The position numbers were made by a program, and so were the translations under genes. The notes beneath the pieces were generated by a model. That model searched no databases. It had not been told where the DNA came from and was given only the letters and a program-made list of their open reading frames with translations. From Acidocella aromatica (GTDB lineage Bacteria > Pseudomonadota > Alphaproteobacteria > Acetobacterales > Acetobacteraceae): a DNA stretch of 64,000 nt. Positions 41,737-54,162 of this stretch are shown here, one piece after another. Each line of letters starts with the position of its first letter. The first letter of the stretch is position 1. The stretch lies in the NCBI RefSeq assembly GCF_014201825.1, contig NZ_JACHFJ010000003.1, positions 62,001-126,000 of the forward strand. Direction: 5' to 3'.

Positions 41737-42660
41737 TTAAAACAAGCGCTCCGGCTTCAGCCAGCCCTCGGAGAGCCGGGCCAGAGCCGCAACGCGCCCC
41801 GCCGCCGTCACACGCACCAGCCCCTCATCGGGGTTGGCGGCTTCGGGAATCCGCCCCATCAGGTCCACCAGGCTGATCGCCTGGCCCTGGGAGAGGGCGT
41901 GGAACTCGGCTGCGTTCAGGGCCAGAGCCGGGATGTCGTCCAGCGCGGTCGAGAGCGGCAGCAAAGTTTCAGCAAGAGACGCGGGCGTATGCGCCGGATC
42001 GAGGAATTTGTCCAGCGGAACCGCCATTTTTTCCAGGAATGGGCCCACGCGCAGGCGGCGCAGCACCGCGATATGCCCAACCGTGCCGCAGGCGCGGGCG
42101 AGGTCGCGCGCCAGGGAGCGCATATACACCCCCTTGCCGGACTGCACTTCGAACTCCGCATGGTCGGCATCCGGGCGGCCGATCAGCTCGAAACGGTCCA
42201 CCTGCGCCGGGCGGGGCGGCAGTTCCGGCGGGCGGCCGTCGCGGGCCATGTCGTAGGCGCGCTCGCCAGCCACCTTCAGCGCCGAGAACACCGGCGGCAC
42301 CTGCATGATGTTGCCGATGAACTGCGGCAGGGCGGCGCGGATCTCGTCATCCGTGGGCCGCGCGTCCGAGGTGACGATGACCTCGCCCTCGGCGTCATCG
42401 GTATCCCGCGCCTCGCCGAAGCGGATGGTGAAATGGTAGATCTTCGTGCTGTCCATCACGTAGGGCACGGTCTTGGTGGCCGCCCCGAGGGCGATCGGCA
42501 GTATGCCCGTGGCCAGCGGGTCCAGCGTGCCGCCATGGCCCGCCTTCTGCGCATCCAGCGCGCGCTTCACCTTGTTGAGCGCCTGCGTGCTGGTGATCCC
42601 TTGGGGTTTGTCGAGGATGATCCAGCCGTCCAGTTTGCGGCCTTTCTTTTGCCGAGCCAT
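41737..42660 (-). CDS. truB: tRNA pseudouridine-55 synthase
   Basis: 307 residues from the ATG at 42660 ([21 protein letters not shown]). [19 protein letters not shown] contains the catalytic Asp of the TruB family, and [18 protein letters not shown] is the second RNA-contact motif. It makes pseudouridine 55 in the T-loop of tRNAs. The frame is open far upstream (to 43659) but that part lies antisense to the cpaE-like gene and is rejected. rpsO follows. Confidence 0.96.
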   Translation of the reverse strand: MARQKKGRKLDGWIILDKPQGITSTQALNKVKRALDAQKAGHGGTLDPLATGILPIALGAATKTVPYVMDSTKIYHFTIRFGEARDTDDAEGEVIVTSDARPTDDEIRAALPQFIGNIMQVPPVFSALKVAGERAYDMARDGRPPELPPRPAQVDRFELIGRPDADHAEFEVQSGKGVYMRSLARDLARACGTVGHIAVLRRLRVGPFLEKMAVPLDKFLDPAHTPASLAETLLPLSTALDDIPALALNAAEFHALSQGQAISLVDLMGRIPEAANPDEGLVRVTAAGRVAALARLSEGWLKPERLF

Positions 42661-42852
42661 GCGTGTCCTAAGTCCTGAGTGAGGCGGCGCTGATAGGCCA
42701 AGCCGCGCCAATGGAAAAGAAGGCAGTAAGAATATCTGCCCCGAAAGGCCGCAACCGTTAACGGCGAAGCAATCTTTGTCTGGCCAGATCGGGGTGTCAG
42801 GAAAAATTCCGGCGATGTCCTCCAGCCCGATCCAGCCCAAGGATTCCCGCCA

Positions 42853-44082
42853 ATGCCCGATGACAGCCGGCCCCTCGCCATGCCCCGCCTTGCCCAGGCG
42901 CCGGGCGGAAGCCACGCCTTCGCCATGCCGGCTTTGCCGCGCCCCATGCCGCAGCCGCGTGAGAAATTTGTAGGCTTTGTCAGCGATGAGCCAAGCGCTG
43001 CCCTGCTGCGCGAATGTCTGGAGGGGCGCGTCCCCGCCGATAACCGGGTACATGTGGTCGATTTCAAGGCCAGCCTGGAGATCCTCGCGGCCATGACCAC
43101 GCCGGAGGTGGTGCTGGTGGACCTCTCCGGCGAGGGGCAGCCGATGAACGCCGTGATGGAGCTGGCCGAGGTGGTGCATGAGGGTACGGTGGTGCTCGCC
43201 ATCGGCAAGCCACAGAATATCAGCTTCTACCGCACCGTGACCAAGGGCATGGGCATCCGGGAATATCTGGGCAAGCCGCTCTCTCGGGATACGGTGATGC
43301 GCAACCTGCTGCCCTTCATCGCCGCGCCGCCCGAGGCGCAGGCCACCGCGCGCGGCGGGCGGCTGCTGGCCATGGCCGGCGCGCGCGGCGGGGTGGGGAC
43401 CACGACCCTGGCCACCAATCTCGCCTGGTACATCGCCACCGAGCTGCACCGCCATACCACGCTGCTGGACGGCATGCTGAATACCGGCACCGTGGGGCTG
43501 CATCTGGACCTGCCGCAATCCAACGGGTTGAGCGCGGTGCTGGAAACGCCGGAGCGCGTGGACACGCTGCTGGTGGAGCGCTGCATGCAGGATGCCGCCG
43601 ACAGGCTGCATGTGCTGGCCGGGCTGGAGCCGCTGGAGCACGCCGTGCGGTACAATCATGAGAGCGCGGTGAAATTCATCCAGACCATCCGCGCGCGCTA
43701 TAATTTCGCCGTGGCCGATGCTGGGTCGCGGTTGGAGCCCTTCGCCCGGGACCTGCTGCTCAACGCGCAGCAGCGCGTTATTGTCATGGACCCGAGCATG
43801 ATCTCCATCCGCAACCTGGAGAGGCTGACCGGCCTGCCGGGCGGTGCCAGGACGCTGCTGGTACTCAACCGCGCCGGGGCGCCGGGTGGGCTGGCGCAGA
43901 GCTACATGGAGCAGAGCATGGGGCTGCGCTTTGACGCGGTGATCCCTGAACTGCCCCGGATCGTGCCGCGCAGCACGCAGCTCGGCACCCCGGCGGCGGC
44001 CCTGCGCGGGCCGTTCCGCGCGGCGGTGGCGGCGTTGGCGGCGGCGGCGGGTGCGGGGCCGCCGCCGGAAAAGCGGGGCTGA
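42853..44082 (+). CDS. CpaE/TadZ-like pilus assembly ATPase-family protein
   Basis: 409 residues. Residues about 38-160 resemble a degenerate receiver domain. From about residue 170 there is a ParA/MinD-type domain: LLAMAGARGGVGTTTLATNLAW, then HTTLLDGMLNTGTVGLHLDL, which is the CpaE arrangement. The deviant Walker A loop has Arg and Thr where active MinD-type enzymes have lysines, so ATP hydrolysis may be weak, as reported for TadZ-like proteins. It would position a Flp/Tad pilus at the pole, but no other tad/cpa gene is visible. The C-terminus is Ala-rich. The 192 bases upstream hold no supported gene. Confidence 0.82.
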   Translation: MPDDSRPLAMPRLAQAPGGSHAFAMPALPRPMPQPREKFVGFVSDEPSAALLRECLEGRVPADNRVHVVDFKASLEILAAMTTPEVVLVDLSGEGQPMNAVMELAEVVHEGTVVLAIGKPQNISFYRTVTKGMGIREYLGKPLSRDTVMRNLLPFIAAPPEAQATARGGRLLAMAGARGGVGTTTLATNLAWYIATELHRHTTLLDGMLNTGTVGLHLDLPQSNGLSAVLETPERVDTLLVERCMQDAADRLHVLAGLEPLEHAVRYNHESAVKFIQTIRARYNFAVADAGSRLEPFARDLLLNAQQRVIVMDPSMISIRNLERLTGLPGGARTLLVLNRAGAPGGLAQSYMEQSMGLRFDAVIPELPRIVPRSTQLGTPAAALRGPFRAAVAALAAAAGAGPPPEKRG

Positions 44083-44097
44083 GGGAAGCCGGATTAG

Positions 44098-46590
<2,493 letters not shown>

Positions 46591-46616
46591 GGAAAACTTA
46601 TAAAAGTTTTTTTGGG

Positions 46617-46649
46617 TGCCGCCTTTTTTACAAAAAAAGGCGGCATTTT
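46617..46649 (+). terminator. Intrinsic terminator of gyrB
   Basis: A perfect 13-bp stem (46617-46629 with 46633-46645) with a 3-base loop is followed by TTTT (46646-46649). It begins 26 bases after the gyrB stop. Confidence 0.93.
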
Positions 46650-46661
46650 CTTTGCAGTTTT

Positions 46662-47324
46662 TTAAAGCTTCGCGGCGAGCTTGCGGAAGGAACCGTCGTC
46701 GAAGTCGCGCGGGATGATGTGGATGGGGCAGGAGACGAAGCGCTCCAGCGTGGCGGCGGTTTCCTCGGGCAGCACAGGCGATTCCTCGCTTTCGCTCAGC
46801 ACCACGGCGGCCACGTTCACCCCATGCGAAGCCAGAAACGCCCCGGTGGTGATGGTATGGCTGATGGTGCCCAGATACGTCCCCGCGACCAAGATGACCG
46901 GGAGCTTCAGCGCCACGATGAGGTCGATGATCAGGTGGTTGTCGTTCACCGGCACGGCGGCGCCGCCCACGCCCTCGATGAGCAGCGTGCCGCGCGCGGC
47001 GGTCATCGCCGTCTGGCAGAAGGTCACCACGTCGTTGAACACGATGCGCTTGCCCTCGCGCACGGCGGCCATGTCCGGCGAGAGCGGGGCGGTAAAGCGC
47101 CAGGGGCTGACGGTGGCGACATTCAGCGGCGTGACGGGGCGGCCCATGGCCTCCAGCAGCATGGCGGTGTCGGTTCCGGCGTTATCAGCCGGGTCGTAGC
47201 CGGAGAGGATGGGCTTGATCGCCGCGAAATCCCGCTTCAACTCGCGTCCGGCGCGAATCAGGCCGGACGTAACATAGGTCTTCCCGACCCCGGTGCCGGT
47301 GCCGGTGATGAAATAGCTTGCCAT
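46662..47324 (-). CDS. bioD: Dethiobiotin synthetase
   Basis: 220 residues from the ATG at 47324 (MASYFITGTGTGVGKTYVT), which is the P-loop of BioD. IEGVGGAAVPVNDN and LVAGTYLGTISHTITT are family motifs. It forms the ureido ring of dethiobiotin from DAPA, CO2 and ATP. It is divergent from bioB-bioA across 68 bases, so a shared regulatory region is likely, though I saw no clear BioR or BirA site. The open frame 31 codons upstream lies over the bioB start and is not used. Confidence 0.95.
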   Translation of the reverse strand: MASYFITGTGTGVGKTYVTSGLIRAGRELKRDFAAIKPILSGYDPADNAGTDTAMLLEAMGRPVTPLNVATVSPWRFTAPLSPDMAAVREGKRIVFNDVVTFCQTAMTAARGTLLIEGVGGAAVPVNDNHLIIDLIVALKLPVILVAGTYLGTISHTITTGAFLASHGVNVAAVVLSESEESPVLPEETAATLERFVSCPIHIIPRDFDDGSFRKLAAKL

Positions 47325-47392
47325 AGTCGTCCTTTTGCCTCTCTTGAAGCATGGGATTAACCTGCCCTGCAATCGAGAGATGGAGACGAACG

Positions 47393-48352
47393 GTGCCTGA
47401 AAGCCATATTGCCACAAAACCGCGCTGGACGCGCGCGGATGTAGCCGCCTTGCTGGCGCTGCCGTTCCCGGAACTGCTCTACCGCGCCATGACCGTGCAC
47501 CGCGAGCATTTCGACCCGACTCGAATCCAGATTTCCACCCTGCTCTCGATCAAGACCGGCGGTTGCCCCGAGGATTGCGGCTACTGCCCGCAGGCCGCCG
47601 AGTACGAGACTGGCACCAAGGCGAACAAGCTGATGGCCGTGGAAGCGGTGCTGGAGCAGGCGCGCGCGGCCAAGGAGAAGGGGGCGGCGCGCTTCTGCAT
47701 GGGCGCCGCTTGGCGCAGCCCCAAGGAACATGACCTTGAGGCCGTGTGCAGCATGGTCTCTGGCGTGAAGGCGCTGGGGCTGGAAACCTGCGTGACGCTG
47801 GGCATGCTCGACCGCGAGCAGAGCGCCAAGCTCAAGGATGCCGGGCTGGATTACTACAACCACAACCTCGACACCTCGCCCGAGTATTACGGCAAGGTGA
47901 TCACCACCCGCACCTATCAGGACCGGCTGGACACGCTGGAAGCCGTGCGCGATGCGGGTATCAATATCTGCTGCGGCGGCATTGTCGGCATGGGCGAGGA
48001 TGAGACCGACCGCGCCGGGCTGATCGCCACGCTGGCCAGCCTGCCGGAAGCCCCGGAATCCGTGCCCATCAACGCCCTGGTGGCGGTGGAAGGCACGCCG
48101 CTGGCCAAGGCCGAGAAGATTGAGCCGATCGACTTCGTGCGCGTGGTGGCGGCGGCGCGCATCACCATGCCCAAGAGCTATGTGCGGCTTTCCGCCGGGC
48201 GCGAGGCGATGACCGACGAAGCCCAGGCGCTGTGCTTCCTGGCGGGCGCGAACTCGATCTTCCACGGCGAGAAGCTGCTGACGACCAAGAACGCCACCGT
48301 GAATCACGACGAGGCGCTGTTCGCCAAGCTGGGGCTGCAACCCGAGGCATGA
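47393..48352 (+). CDS. bioB: Biotin synthase
   Basis: 319 residues, GTG start at 47393 with GGAG about 10 bases upstream; the ATG at 47351 would give an unlikely extension. [16 protein letters not shown] is the radical-SAM CxxxCxxC cluster motif. [33 protein letters not shown] and [10 protein letters not shown] supply the remaining cluster and substrate residues. It inserts sulfur into dethiobiotin. The stop overlaps the bioA start by 4 bases (ATGA). Confidence 0.96.
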   Translation: MPESHIATKPRWTRADVAALLALPFPELLYRAMTVHREHFDPTRIQISTLLSIKTGGCPEDCGYCPQAAEYETGTKANKLMAVEAVLEQARAAKEKGAARFCMGAAWRSPKEHDLEAVCSMVSGVKALGLETCVTLGMLDREQSAKLKDAGLDYYNHNLDTSPEYYGKVITTRTYQDRLDTLEAVRDAGINICCGGIVGMGEDETDRAGLIATLASLPEAPESVPINALVAVEGTPLAKAEKIEPIDFVRVVAAARITMPKSYVRLSAGREAMTDEAQALCFLAGANSIFHGEKLLTTKNATVNHDEALFAKLGLQPEA

Positions 48353-49599
48353 GCTGGCTTGAGACGGGCTGGCGGCATGTCTGGCTGCCTTACGCCCAGA
48401 TGCAGACAGCCCCCCTGCCGCTGCCCGCGGTGCGGACCGAGGGCAGCAGGATTCACTTGGAAGATGGCCGCGTACTTATCGACGGCATCGCCTCCTGGTG
48501 GACGGCCTGCCACGGCTATAACCACCCGCATATCGTCGCGGCGGTGGCCGAGCAGCTGGGGCGCATGCCGCATGTGATGTTCGGTGGATTGGGGCATGAA
48601 CCGGCGTATCGGCTGGCCACGCGCCTCGCCGCACTTATGCCGGGCTCGCTGAACCGGGTGTTCTTCACCGACTCGGGCTCCGTGGCGGTGGAGGTGGCGA
48701 TCAAGATTGCCGTGCAGTCCCGCCTCAACCGGGGCGAGCGCGGGCGGACGAAGATCCTGGCCTTCACCGGCGGCTATCATGGCGACACGCTGGGCACGAT
48801 GGCGATCTGCGACCCAGAGGAGGGGATGCACTCGATGTTCTCCGGGCTGTTGCCAGAACAGCCCGTGGTGCCGCTGCCACGTGATCCGGCCAGTATCGCG
48901 GGCTTCGAGTCCTTCCTGGAGCAGCATCACAAAACCCTGGCGGCGATCATCGTGGAGCCGCTGGTGCAGGGCGCGGGCGGCATGGTGCTGCACGAGCCGG
49001 AGGTCCTGCGCCGCCTGAGCAAAGCCGCCGACCATTACGGGCTGACGCTGATCTTCGACGAGATCTTCACCGGCTTCGGCCGCACCGGCACCATGTTCGC
49101 CTATGAGCGGGCGGGCGTTACCCCGGATATCGTCACCCTCTCCAAGGCGCTTACAGGCGGCACTTGCCCGCTCGCCGCCACCATCGCCACCGACGAGCTG
49201 TTCGAAGCGTTCCTGTCCGGCAGCCCGATGACCGCGCTGATGCACGGCCCGACTTTCATGGCCAATCCGCTGGGCTGTGCGGCGGCCAATGCCTCGCTCG
49301 ATTTGTTCGAGACCGAGCCGCGTTTGGAGCAGGTCGCGGCCATCTCGGCACAACTCAAGCGGGAGCTTGAGCCTTACCGCACCCTGCCGGGTGTTCGGGA
49401 TGTGCGCGTGTTGGGGGCCATTGGCGTGGTGGAGCTGGAGCGCATCGAGAACCCGGCCGCCTTGCGCCAAGCGCTGGTGAAGCAAGGGGTTTGGATACGG
49501 CCTTTTCGCAATATCCTCTATCTCACCCCGGCATTCACGGTCTCGCCGGAGGAGCTTTCCACGCTGACGCAGGCCATAGGTACCGTGCTGGCAGCTTGA
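48349..49599 (+). CDS. bioA: Adenosylmethionine-8-amino-7-oxononanoate aminotransferase
   Basis: 416 residues. Residues near the N-terminus ([30 protein letters not shown]) are those of DAPA synthase. [32 protein letters not shown] and [17 protein letters not shown] (PLP lysine) complete the class III fold. It makes DAPA from KAPA using S-adenosylmethionine as amino donor. It is coupled to bioB. The other biotin genes (bioF, bioC) are not in the window. Confidence 0.96.
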   Translation: MSWLETGWRHVWLPYAQMQTAPLPLPAVRTEGSRIHLEDGRVLIDGIASWWTACHGYNHPHIVAAVAEQLGRMPHVMFGGLGHEPAYRLATRLAALMPGSLNRVFFTDSGSVAVEVAIKIAVQSRLNRGERGRTKILAFTGGYHGDTLGTMAICDPEEGMHSMFSGLLPEQPVVPLPRDPASIAGFESFLEQHHKTLAAIIVEPLVQGAGGMVLHEPEVLRRLSKAADHYGLTLIFDEIFTGFGRTGTMFAYERAGVTPDIVTLSKALTGGTCPLAATIATDELFEAFLSGSPMTALMHGPTFMANPLGCAAANASLDLFETEPRLEQVAAISAQLKRELEPYRTLPGVRDVRVLGAIGVVELERIENPAALRQALVKQGVWIRPFRNILYLTPAFTVSPEELSTLTQAIGTVLAA

Positions 49600-49633
49600 C
49601 CCGGCCTCGCTTGAGCCGCAACCTGGGCGGGAA

Positions 49634-52600
49634 ATGCCGTTTCCCGCCCATGAAATCCTCCGCCCCGATTCCCCGGTAAAGCCCGCCTGGAGCTTGTTCG
49701 ACACCGGCTGGTACCTGCACCGCTACGCCGATGCCCGGGCCGTCTGCGCGGGCAAGCCCGCCGAGGCGGCGCTGGACTATTATCTGCGCATCGGCGTGCG
49801 GCTGGGCCACAGCCCCAGCCCGGTGTTCGACGAACTCTACTACCTCGCGGAGAACCCGGACATCGCCGAACTGGTGCGCCGGGGCGCCTATTCCTCGGGG
49901 TTCGATCATTTCTGCCAGCACGGGCATCGCGGCGTCTCCCCGCACTGGTTGTTCAACGATGCGCTCTACGCGGATTTGTACGAGGACATGACCCTCGAGA
50001 TCCTCGACGCGCATGGCTGTTACGGGCGCTACGACCATTATCTGCGCTCCGGCCAGCGCGAGCGGCGCATGGGGCATTTCCTGTTCGACGGGATGTTCTA
50101 CCGCGAGCGCGCGCTGGAGGCCGGGATCACGGAAAGGGAGATCGACGGGCCGGGGCCGTATGCGCATTTCCTCGCCACGCTCGGCGGCGGCGGGGATGAG
50201 CTGGCAACCTCGACCTATTTCGACCCCGCCTGGTATGTGGAGCATCATCCGGGCGCCAAGGCGGAGATTTTGCGCGGGCGCTATAGTGCCGCCATCCAGC
50301 ACTACCTTACCAACACGGCGCCTGAAGCGTTCGACCCGGTTCCGCAATTCTCCGAGCGCTTCTACCGGCGCCGCTACCCGGACATTGCGTCAGCCATAGA
50401 GGCTGGGTTGTACCGCAACGCCTATCAGCAATTCGTGCAATATGGCTGTTTTGAGCTGCGTCAGCCGTCGCCGGATATCGACCTCGCCTATTACCGCGAC
50501 ATGCATGAGCGCGTTCGCAACGATCTGAACGCGGGCGTGGTGCGCGATGCCTTCGCGCATCTGCGGCTGATCGGCCTGAAGGAAGACATGGCCTATTGCC
50601 CGCCAGAGGCTCCGCCCGCATTGGACGAGGCTGGCACACGCGAGGCGTTTCTGAAAAAGGCCAGGGCGGATCTGGCGATCTTCGCGCGCCAGGGGCTTGA
50701 TTTTGGTTTCGGGGGCGTGCCGGAGGTGAGCGTGATCCTCGTCGCGCATAATCGCTTTGAGCTGACGATGCGCACCCTTGCCTCGCTACGGCGGAATTTT
50801 GCGGGGGCCATCGAACTGATCCTCGTCGATAACGCTTCCACCGACGATACGCGCCGGATTGGCACTTACGTGCGCGGGACGAGGCTTTTGCGCAGCGAGC
50901 AGAATCTTGGTTTCCTCCGCGCGGCCAATCTGGGGCTCGCGCATGCCACCGCCCCGGCGCTGCTGTATCTGAATAACGATGTTGAGCTGGGCTTCGGCGC
51001 TGTGGCCTCTGCGCTGCGGCGTTTGAACAGTGCCGGGGAGATCGGCGCGGTGGGGGCAAAAATCGTGCGCAGCAATGGGCTGTTGCAGGAGGCAGGGTCG
51101 ATCATCTGGAACGAGGGCACGGCGGTGGGCTATCTGCGCGATGCCCCGCCGCTGACGCCAGAGGCGAATTTTGTACGTGATGTCGATTACTGCTCCGCCG
51201 TGTTCCTGCTCTGCCGCACCGCGCTGGTGAAAGGGCTTGGCGGGTTCGATGAGGATTTTACTCCCGCCTATTACGAGGATGCCGATTTGTGTGTGCGGCT
51301 CATCGGGGCCGGCTACCGCGTGGTGTACGATCCGGCGGTGACGCTGGAGCATATGGAGTTCGGCAGCGCACCCACCACCGAGGTCTCGATGGCGCTGATG
51401 CGAAGGGGGCGGCGAATCTTCCGCGACAAGCATAAGGCGTTTCTGCAGAGCCAGTATGCGCCCGGTCCGCAAAACCTCATCCCCGCGCGCAGCCGTGGCC
51501 AAAAACCGCGTGTGTTGTTTATCGAGGATACCGTGCCGCTGCGCCGCCTCGGCTCGGGCTTCGTGCGCTCCAACGACATTGTCCACGCCATCGAAGCCGC
51601 GGGGTATGAGGTGCATGTCTTTCCCATCAACGGCGCGCCCTATGATTACATGAGCCTGTATGGCGAACTGCCGGAGACCGTGGAGGTGCTGGTGGGGCAG
51701 GACTTCATGACCCTGCCGGACTTCCTGGCCGAGCGGCGCGAGGTATACGATCTGCTCTGGGTGGCGCGGACGCATAATCTGGACCGTGTGCTGCCGCTGC
51801 TGGAGCAGGCGAAGATCAGCGCGCCGATCATCCTGGATACCGAGGCCATTGCCAGCGCCCGCGATGCTTTGCGCTTCCAGGCGTTTGATTTCACCGAGGC
51901 GTTCGCGGCGGAGTTTGCCAGCGCCGGGGTGGCGGCGATGGTGCTGGCCGTGAATGAGCGCGAAGCTGGGCTGCTGGCGGCCTCGGGGCTGGCGGTGAAT
52001 GTGGCGGTGCTGGGTACGGTGCGCCGCCCCGCTCCCACGCCGCGCGGCTTTGCCGAGCGGGGCGGGCTGTTGTTCGTCGGCGCCGTGCATCAGGCGGACA
52101 GCCCGAATCTCGATGCGTTGCGCTGGTATGTGGAGGAGATTTACCCGGCGCTGGCCGAGATCATGGGTGAAGTGCCGGTGCTGCATGTGGCCGGGCATGT
52201 GGCGCGCGGGGTGGGGCTGGAGGGTATCGCCGAGCGTCCAGGCATCGTCTGGCATGGCGAGCTGGACGATCTGACCCGGCTCTACGATGAAGCGCGTCTG
52301 TTCATCGCCCCCACGCGCTTTGCCGCTGGGACGCCATACAAGATTTACGAGGCCGCTGGATTCGGTCTGCCCTGCGTGGTGACGCCGTTGCTCGCCGCAC
52401 AGCTCGGCTGGGCGGATGGCCGGGAACTACTGGCGGCCAATGATCCGCGCGGTTTCGCGCAGCAGATAGCCCGGCTGTACCGGGACGAAGCCCTGTGGAC
52501 CGCGCTGCGGCACAACGCCCTGGCCAAGTTGGCGCGTGAACACCGGCCGGAGGATTTCGCCGCGCGGGTGGGGGAGATTTTGGCGGTGGTGCGGGGCTAG
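49634..52600 (+). CDS. 988-residue protein with GT2 and GT4-like domains and N-terminal repeats
   Basis: The N-terminal 330 residues are about six copies of a short repeat of the form F-D-x-x-W/Y-Y, N/Y-P-D, then a Y-L or H-F element (FDTGWYLHRYADAR, FDELYYLAENPDIA, FDPAWYVEHHPGAK, FSERFYRRRYPDIA). Residues about 360-600 are a GT2 (GT-A) domain with VSVILVAHNRFELTMRTL, LILVDNASTDDTR and AYYEDADLCVRL. Residues about 620-988 are a GT4-like GT-B domain (FVGAVHQADSPNLDAL, FIAPTRFAAGTPYKIYEAAGFGLPCVV). Bifunctional proteins of this layout build rhamnan or O-polysaccharides. It is a single gene whose stop codon shares CTAG with that of comM on the other strand. Confidence 0.87.
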   Translation: MPFPAHEILRPDSPVKPAWSLFDTGWYLHRYADARAVCAGKPAEAALDYYLRIGVRLGHSPSPVFDELYYLAENPDIAELVRRGAYSSGFDHFCQHGHRGVSPHWLFNDALYADLYEDMTLEILDAHGCYGRYDHYLRSGQRERRMGHFLFDGMFYRERALEAGITEREIDGPGPYAHFLATLGGGGDELATSTYFDPAWYVEHHPGAKAEILRGRYSAAIQHYLTNTAPEAFDPVPQFSERFYRRRYPDIASAIEAGLYRNAYQQFVQYGCFELRQPSPDIDLAYYRDMHERVRNDLNAGVVRDAFAHLRLIGLKEDMAYCPPEAPPALDEAGTREAFLKKARADLAIFARQGLDFGFGGVPEVSVILVAHNRFELTMRTLASLRRNFAGAIELILVDNASTDDTRRIGTYVRGTRLLRSEQNLGFLRAANLGLAHATAPALLYLNNDVELGFGAVASALRRLNSAGEIGAVGAKIVRSNGLLQEAGSIIWNEGTAVGYLRDAPPLTPEANFVRDVDYCSAVFLLCRTALVKGLGGFDEDFTPAYYEDADLCVRLIGAGYRVVYDPAVTLEHMEFGSAPTTEVSMALMRRGRRIFRDKHKAFLQSQYAPGPQNLIPARSRGQKPRVLFIEDTVPLRRLGSGFVRSNDIVHAIEAAGYEVHVFPINGAPYDYMSLYGELPETVEVLVGQDFMTLPDFLAERREVYDLLWVARTHNLDRVLPLLEQAKISAPIILDTEAIASARDALRFQAFDFTEAFAAEFASAGVAAMVLAVNEREAGLLAASGLAVNVAVLGTVRRPAPTPRGFAERGGLLFVGAVHQADSPNLDALRWYVEEIYPALAEIMGEVPVLHVAGHVARGVGLEGIAERPGIVWHGELDDLTRLYDEARLFIAPTRFAAGTPYKIYEAAGFGLPCVVTPLLAAQLGWADGRELLAANDPRGFAQQIARLYRDEALWTALRHNALAKLAREHRPEDFAARVGEILAVVRG

Positions 52601-54111
52601 CCAGTAACTGGCATCCGCCCCGGCTGGCGCAGGCGGTAGGCCAGTGCCTCGGCGATATGCGGCTTCTGCACGATTTCGCTTCCGGCGAGGTCGGCGATGC
52701 TGCGCCCCACGCGCATGGCGCGGGTGAAGCCGCGTGCCGAGAGCCGCAGCTTGCCCGCCGCATGTTCCAGAAACGCCTTGGCTTCGGGTGAAAGTTCGAT
52801 CAGCTCGCCCCCGGCCTCGGCATTGCAGGTGGGACCATCCTCACCATAACGCGCTCGCGCCATGGCGCGAGCGGCGGCGATGCGCTCGGCCACCACGGCG
52901 CTGGACTCGCCTTGTGGCGCCCAGGCCAGCTCCTTGGGCGAGAGCGGGGTGATCTCGATGACGATGTCCATGCGGTCGAGCAGCGGGCCGGAGAGCTTGC
53001 CCTGGTAATCCTCGCCGCAGCGCGGGGCGCGGCCGCATTCGCGCGAGCCATCGCCGAGGTAACCGCAGCGGCACGGGTTCATCGCCGCCACGAGCTGGAA
53101 GCGCGCGGGGTAGGTGATGTGCGCGCTGGCGCGGGAGACGGTGGTTTGCCCCGCCTCCAGCGGCTGGCGTAGGGCTTCCAGCGTGGCGCGGGGGAATTCG
53201 GGCATTTCATCCAGAAACAGCACGCCGCGATGCGCGAGCGAGACCTCGCCCGGCTTGGCCCGGTTCCCCCCGCCCGCGATGGCCGCCTGGCTGGCGGAAT
53301 GATGCGGCTCGCGGAAGGGCGGGCGGGTAATGAGCTGGCCGTCGCGCAGCATCCCGGCCACGGAATGCACCATACTCACCTCCAGCGCCTCTCTGGGGGT
53401 GAGGTCCGGCAGCAGCCCCGGCAGCCGCGCCGCCAGCATGGATTTGCCGCCACCGGGCGGGCCGATCATCAGCAGATTATGTCCTCCAGCCGCCGACACC
53501 TCCAGCGCGCGGCGGGCGGTTTCCATGCCGCGCACATCGGCGAGGTCCAGCACCGGCCCGCCGCCGCCAAGCTGGCCGGGGGGCGGGGCGGGGATGAGCT
53601 GCGTACCCCGGAAATGGTTGATCAGGCTGAGTAGGTCGGGCGCGGCGACGAGGTTGATCTCCCCGGCCCAGCCCGCCTCGGCCCCCTGCGCCGCCGGGCA
53701 GACCAGCCCCCACTCCCGCCGCGACGCCGAGATGGCGGCGGGCAGTACGCCCGCCACGGGGTTGATCCGGCCATCCAGCGACAGTTCGCCCAGGGCGGCG
53801 CAGCCGGCGAGTTCCTCGGCGGGCAGCACATCCATGGCGGCGAGCACGGCCAGCGCTATGGGCAGGTCGAAATGGCTGCCCTCCTTGACCATGTCGGCGG
53901 GGGCGAGGTTGACCAGCACGCGCTTCGGCGGAAGCGACAGCCCCATGGCGGTGAGGGCCGCGCGCACGCGCTCCCGCGCCTCGCCCACGGCTTTGTCCGG
54001 CAACCCGACCATGAGGAATCCTGGCAGCCCGGCGCTGATCTGCACCTGTACCTCGACGCGCTGAGCCTCGATGCCGGAGAAAGCGAAGCTGTTGACGCGT
54101 GCGATTGCCAT
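52597..54111 (-). CDS. comM: YifB/ComM-type Mg-chelatase-like AAA+ ATPase
   Basis: 504 residues. The N-terminal Lon-like fold domain (MVGLPDKAVGEARERVRAAL) is followed by the AAA+ core with GPPGGGKSMLAARLPGLLPDL (Walker A) and GVLFLDEMPEF (Walker B). The C-terminal Mg-chelatase subdomain carries MNPCRCGYLGD and LSARGFTRAMRVGRSIADL. ComM is a DNA helicase that helps branch migration during natural transformation. The start codon overlaps one arm of an inverted repeat. Confidence 0.94.
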   Translation of the reverse strand: MAIARVNSFAFSGIEAQRVEVQVQISAGLPGFLMVGLPDKAVGEARERVRAALTAMGLSLPPKRVLVNLAPADMVKEGSHFDLPIALAVLAAMDVLPAEELAGCAALGELSLDGRINPVAGVLPAAISASRREWGLVCPAAQGAEAGWAGEINLVAAPDLLSLINHFRGTQLIPAPPPGQLGGGGPVLDLADVRGMETARRALEVSAAGGHNLLMIGPPGGGKSMLAARLPGLLPDLTPREALEVSMVHSVAGMLRDGQLITRPPFREPHHSASQAAIAGGGNRAKPGEVSLAHRGVLFLDEMPEFPRATLEALRQPLEAGQTTVSRASAHITYPARFQLVAAMNPCRCGYLGDGSRECGRAPRCGEDYQGKLSGPLLDRMDIVIEITPLSPKELAWAPQGESSAVVAERIAAARAMARARYGEDGPTCNAEAGGELIELSPEAKAFLEHAAGKLRLSARGFTRAMRVGRSIADLAGSEIVQKPHIAEALAYRLRQPGRMPVTG

Positions 54112-54143
54112 TAACCTGCCTGCAATAGTTGCCGACAGGTTAA
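54111..54143 (-). promoter_or_regulatory. Inverted repeat covering the comM start
   Basis: TTAACCTG (54111-54118) and CAGGTTAA (54136-54143) are perfect 8-bp complements with a 17-base spacer. The arm nearest the gene contains the presumed ribosome-binding CAGG and ends in the first base of the ATG (minus strand). Pairing would hide the initiation region, or the repeat may be a protein-binding site. Confidence 0.45.
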
Positions 54144-54162
54144 GTGTGCAATTTATAGTTGT

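Noticed and set aside
47325-47392. Possible BioR or BirA operator between bioD and bioB
   Set aside because: I looked for a TTATCTATAA-like or BirA-type palindrome in the divergent gap and saw none good enough to report.
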